64,000 nt of DNA from CAZFER01 sp964517495 (GTDB lineage Bacteria > Hinthialibacterota > Hinthialibacteria > Hinthialibacterales > Hinthialibacteraceae): contig CAZFER010000030.1 of the NCBI GenBank assembly GCA_964517495.1, positions 7,031 to 71,030 on the forward strand, given 5' to 3'. Shown here in pieces: positions 63,951 through 64,000 of this stretch (position 1 is the stretch's first letter; each line of letters starts with the position of its first letter). The position numbers were made by a program, and so were the translations under genes. The notes below the pieces were generated by a model. The model made no database searches and was not told the DNA's origin. It was given only the letters and a program-made list of their open reading frames with translations.

Positions 63951-64000
63951 AATTTGAGAATCAAAAATGTTCTAAAGTTTATGACATTGATTTACAACTT

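Noticed and set aside
1..64000. CRISPR array, integrase or prophage
   Set aside because: No regular spacer-repeat array, no cas-like, capsid or integrase-like genes were found; the repeats are dispersed palindromes.

Overview
The window is chromosomal-type DNA of moderate GC from an uncultured, Gram-negative-style bacterium. It carries no rRNA or ribosomal-protein marker. The gene content is many Tat-exported Gfo/Idh/MocA oxidoreductases, a sulfatase, glycoside hydrolases, orphan FTLIELLIVV pseudopilins, a Gld-type ABC exporter and abundant GC-rich intergenic palindromes. This recalls heterotrophic polysaccharide degraders of the Planctomycetota/Lentisphaerota/Hydrogenedentota/Sumerlaeota/Poribacteria kind. 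That placement is an inference from gene style, not a phylogenetic result. One run of 100 N (22171-22270) shows it is a scaffold, probably a metagenome assembly.

Layout. 1-3320: a CAP-domain protein cut by the window edge, a DRE-TIM aldolase, a VapC-like remnant, then DAHP synthase (aroF) behind a complete-looking ribosome-mediated attenuator: promoter, leader peptide YYYYWYF-S-W, antiterminator and terminator. 3321-5805: a palindromic repeat cluster, a 5'-truncated secreted-protein gene and an agarase-like hydrolase. 6070-12365: two Gfo/Idh/MocA genes behind a signal-peptide micro-ORF, a GH140-like hydrolase, and a DUF4185-like/serine beta-lactamase-like fusion. 12362-21962: pseudopilin, glmS, Gfo/Idh/MocA, sialidase-like BNR protein, DUF3604/PHP protein and sulfatase. 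21963-28334: repeat-flanked assembly gap, membrane protein, M48 protease, Gfo/Idh/MocA, gene debris, tRNA-Gly(GCC) and a coiled-coil protein. 28335-35400: epimerase, receiver-HATPase regulator and a four-gene Gld-like ABC exporter with its auxiliary proteins. 35405-43932: putative secreted hydrolases, a divergent NagA-like amidohydrolase coupled to a histidine kinase, and a duplicated ABC-2-like permease fused in one chain followed by a pseudopilin. 43950-54859: Tat-exported FAD protein, TIM-barrel isomerase and aldo/keto reductase, another pseudopilin, a nagA/kinase/class-III PLP operon, and an S41 lipoprotein. 54981-64000: GH2 enzyme, small cupin, pentapeptide-TIR protein, pseudopilin, secreted HExxH protein with a long leader, and an (alpha/alpha) toroid protein.

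How it works together. Most genes fit capture and stepwise breakdown of complex, probably sulfated or amino-sugar-containing glycans in the envelope. Hydrolases and a sulfatase release sugars, Tat-exported NAD-type oxidoreductases and isomerases process them, and two deacetylases plus GlmS link to amino-sugar metabolism. Genes are mostly single or in short operons, with bidirectional terminators between several convergent pairs. The strongest new signal is the aromatic-codon attenuator of aroF. Other points of interest are the kinase/PLP-lyase pair, the TIR protein, the four orphan pseudopilins with a shared C-terminal signature, and the A-B-C repeat modules, one bounded by terminal inverted repeats.
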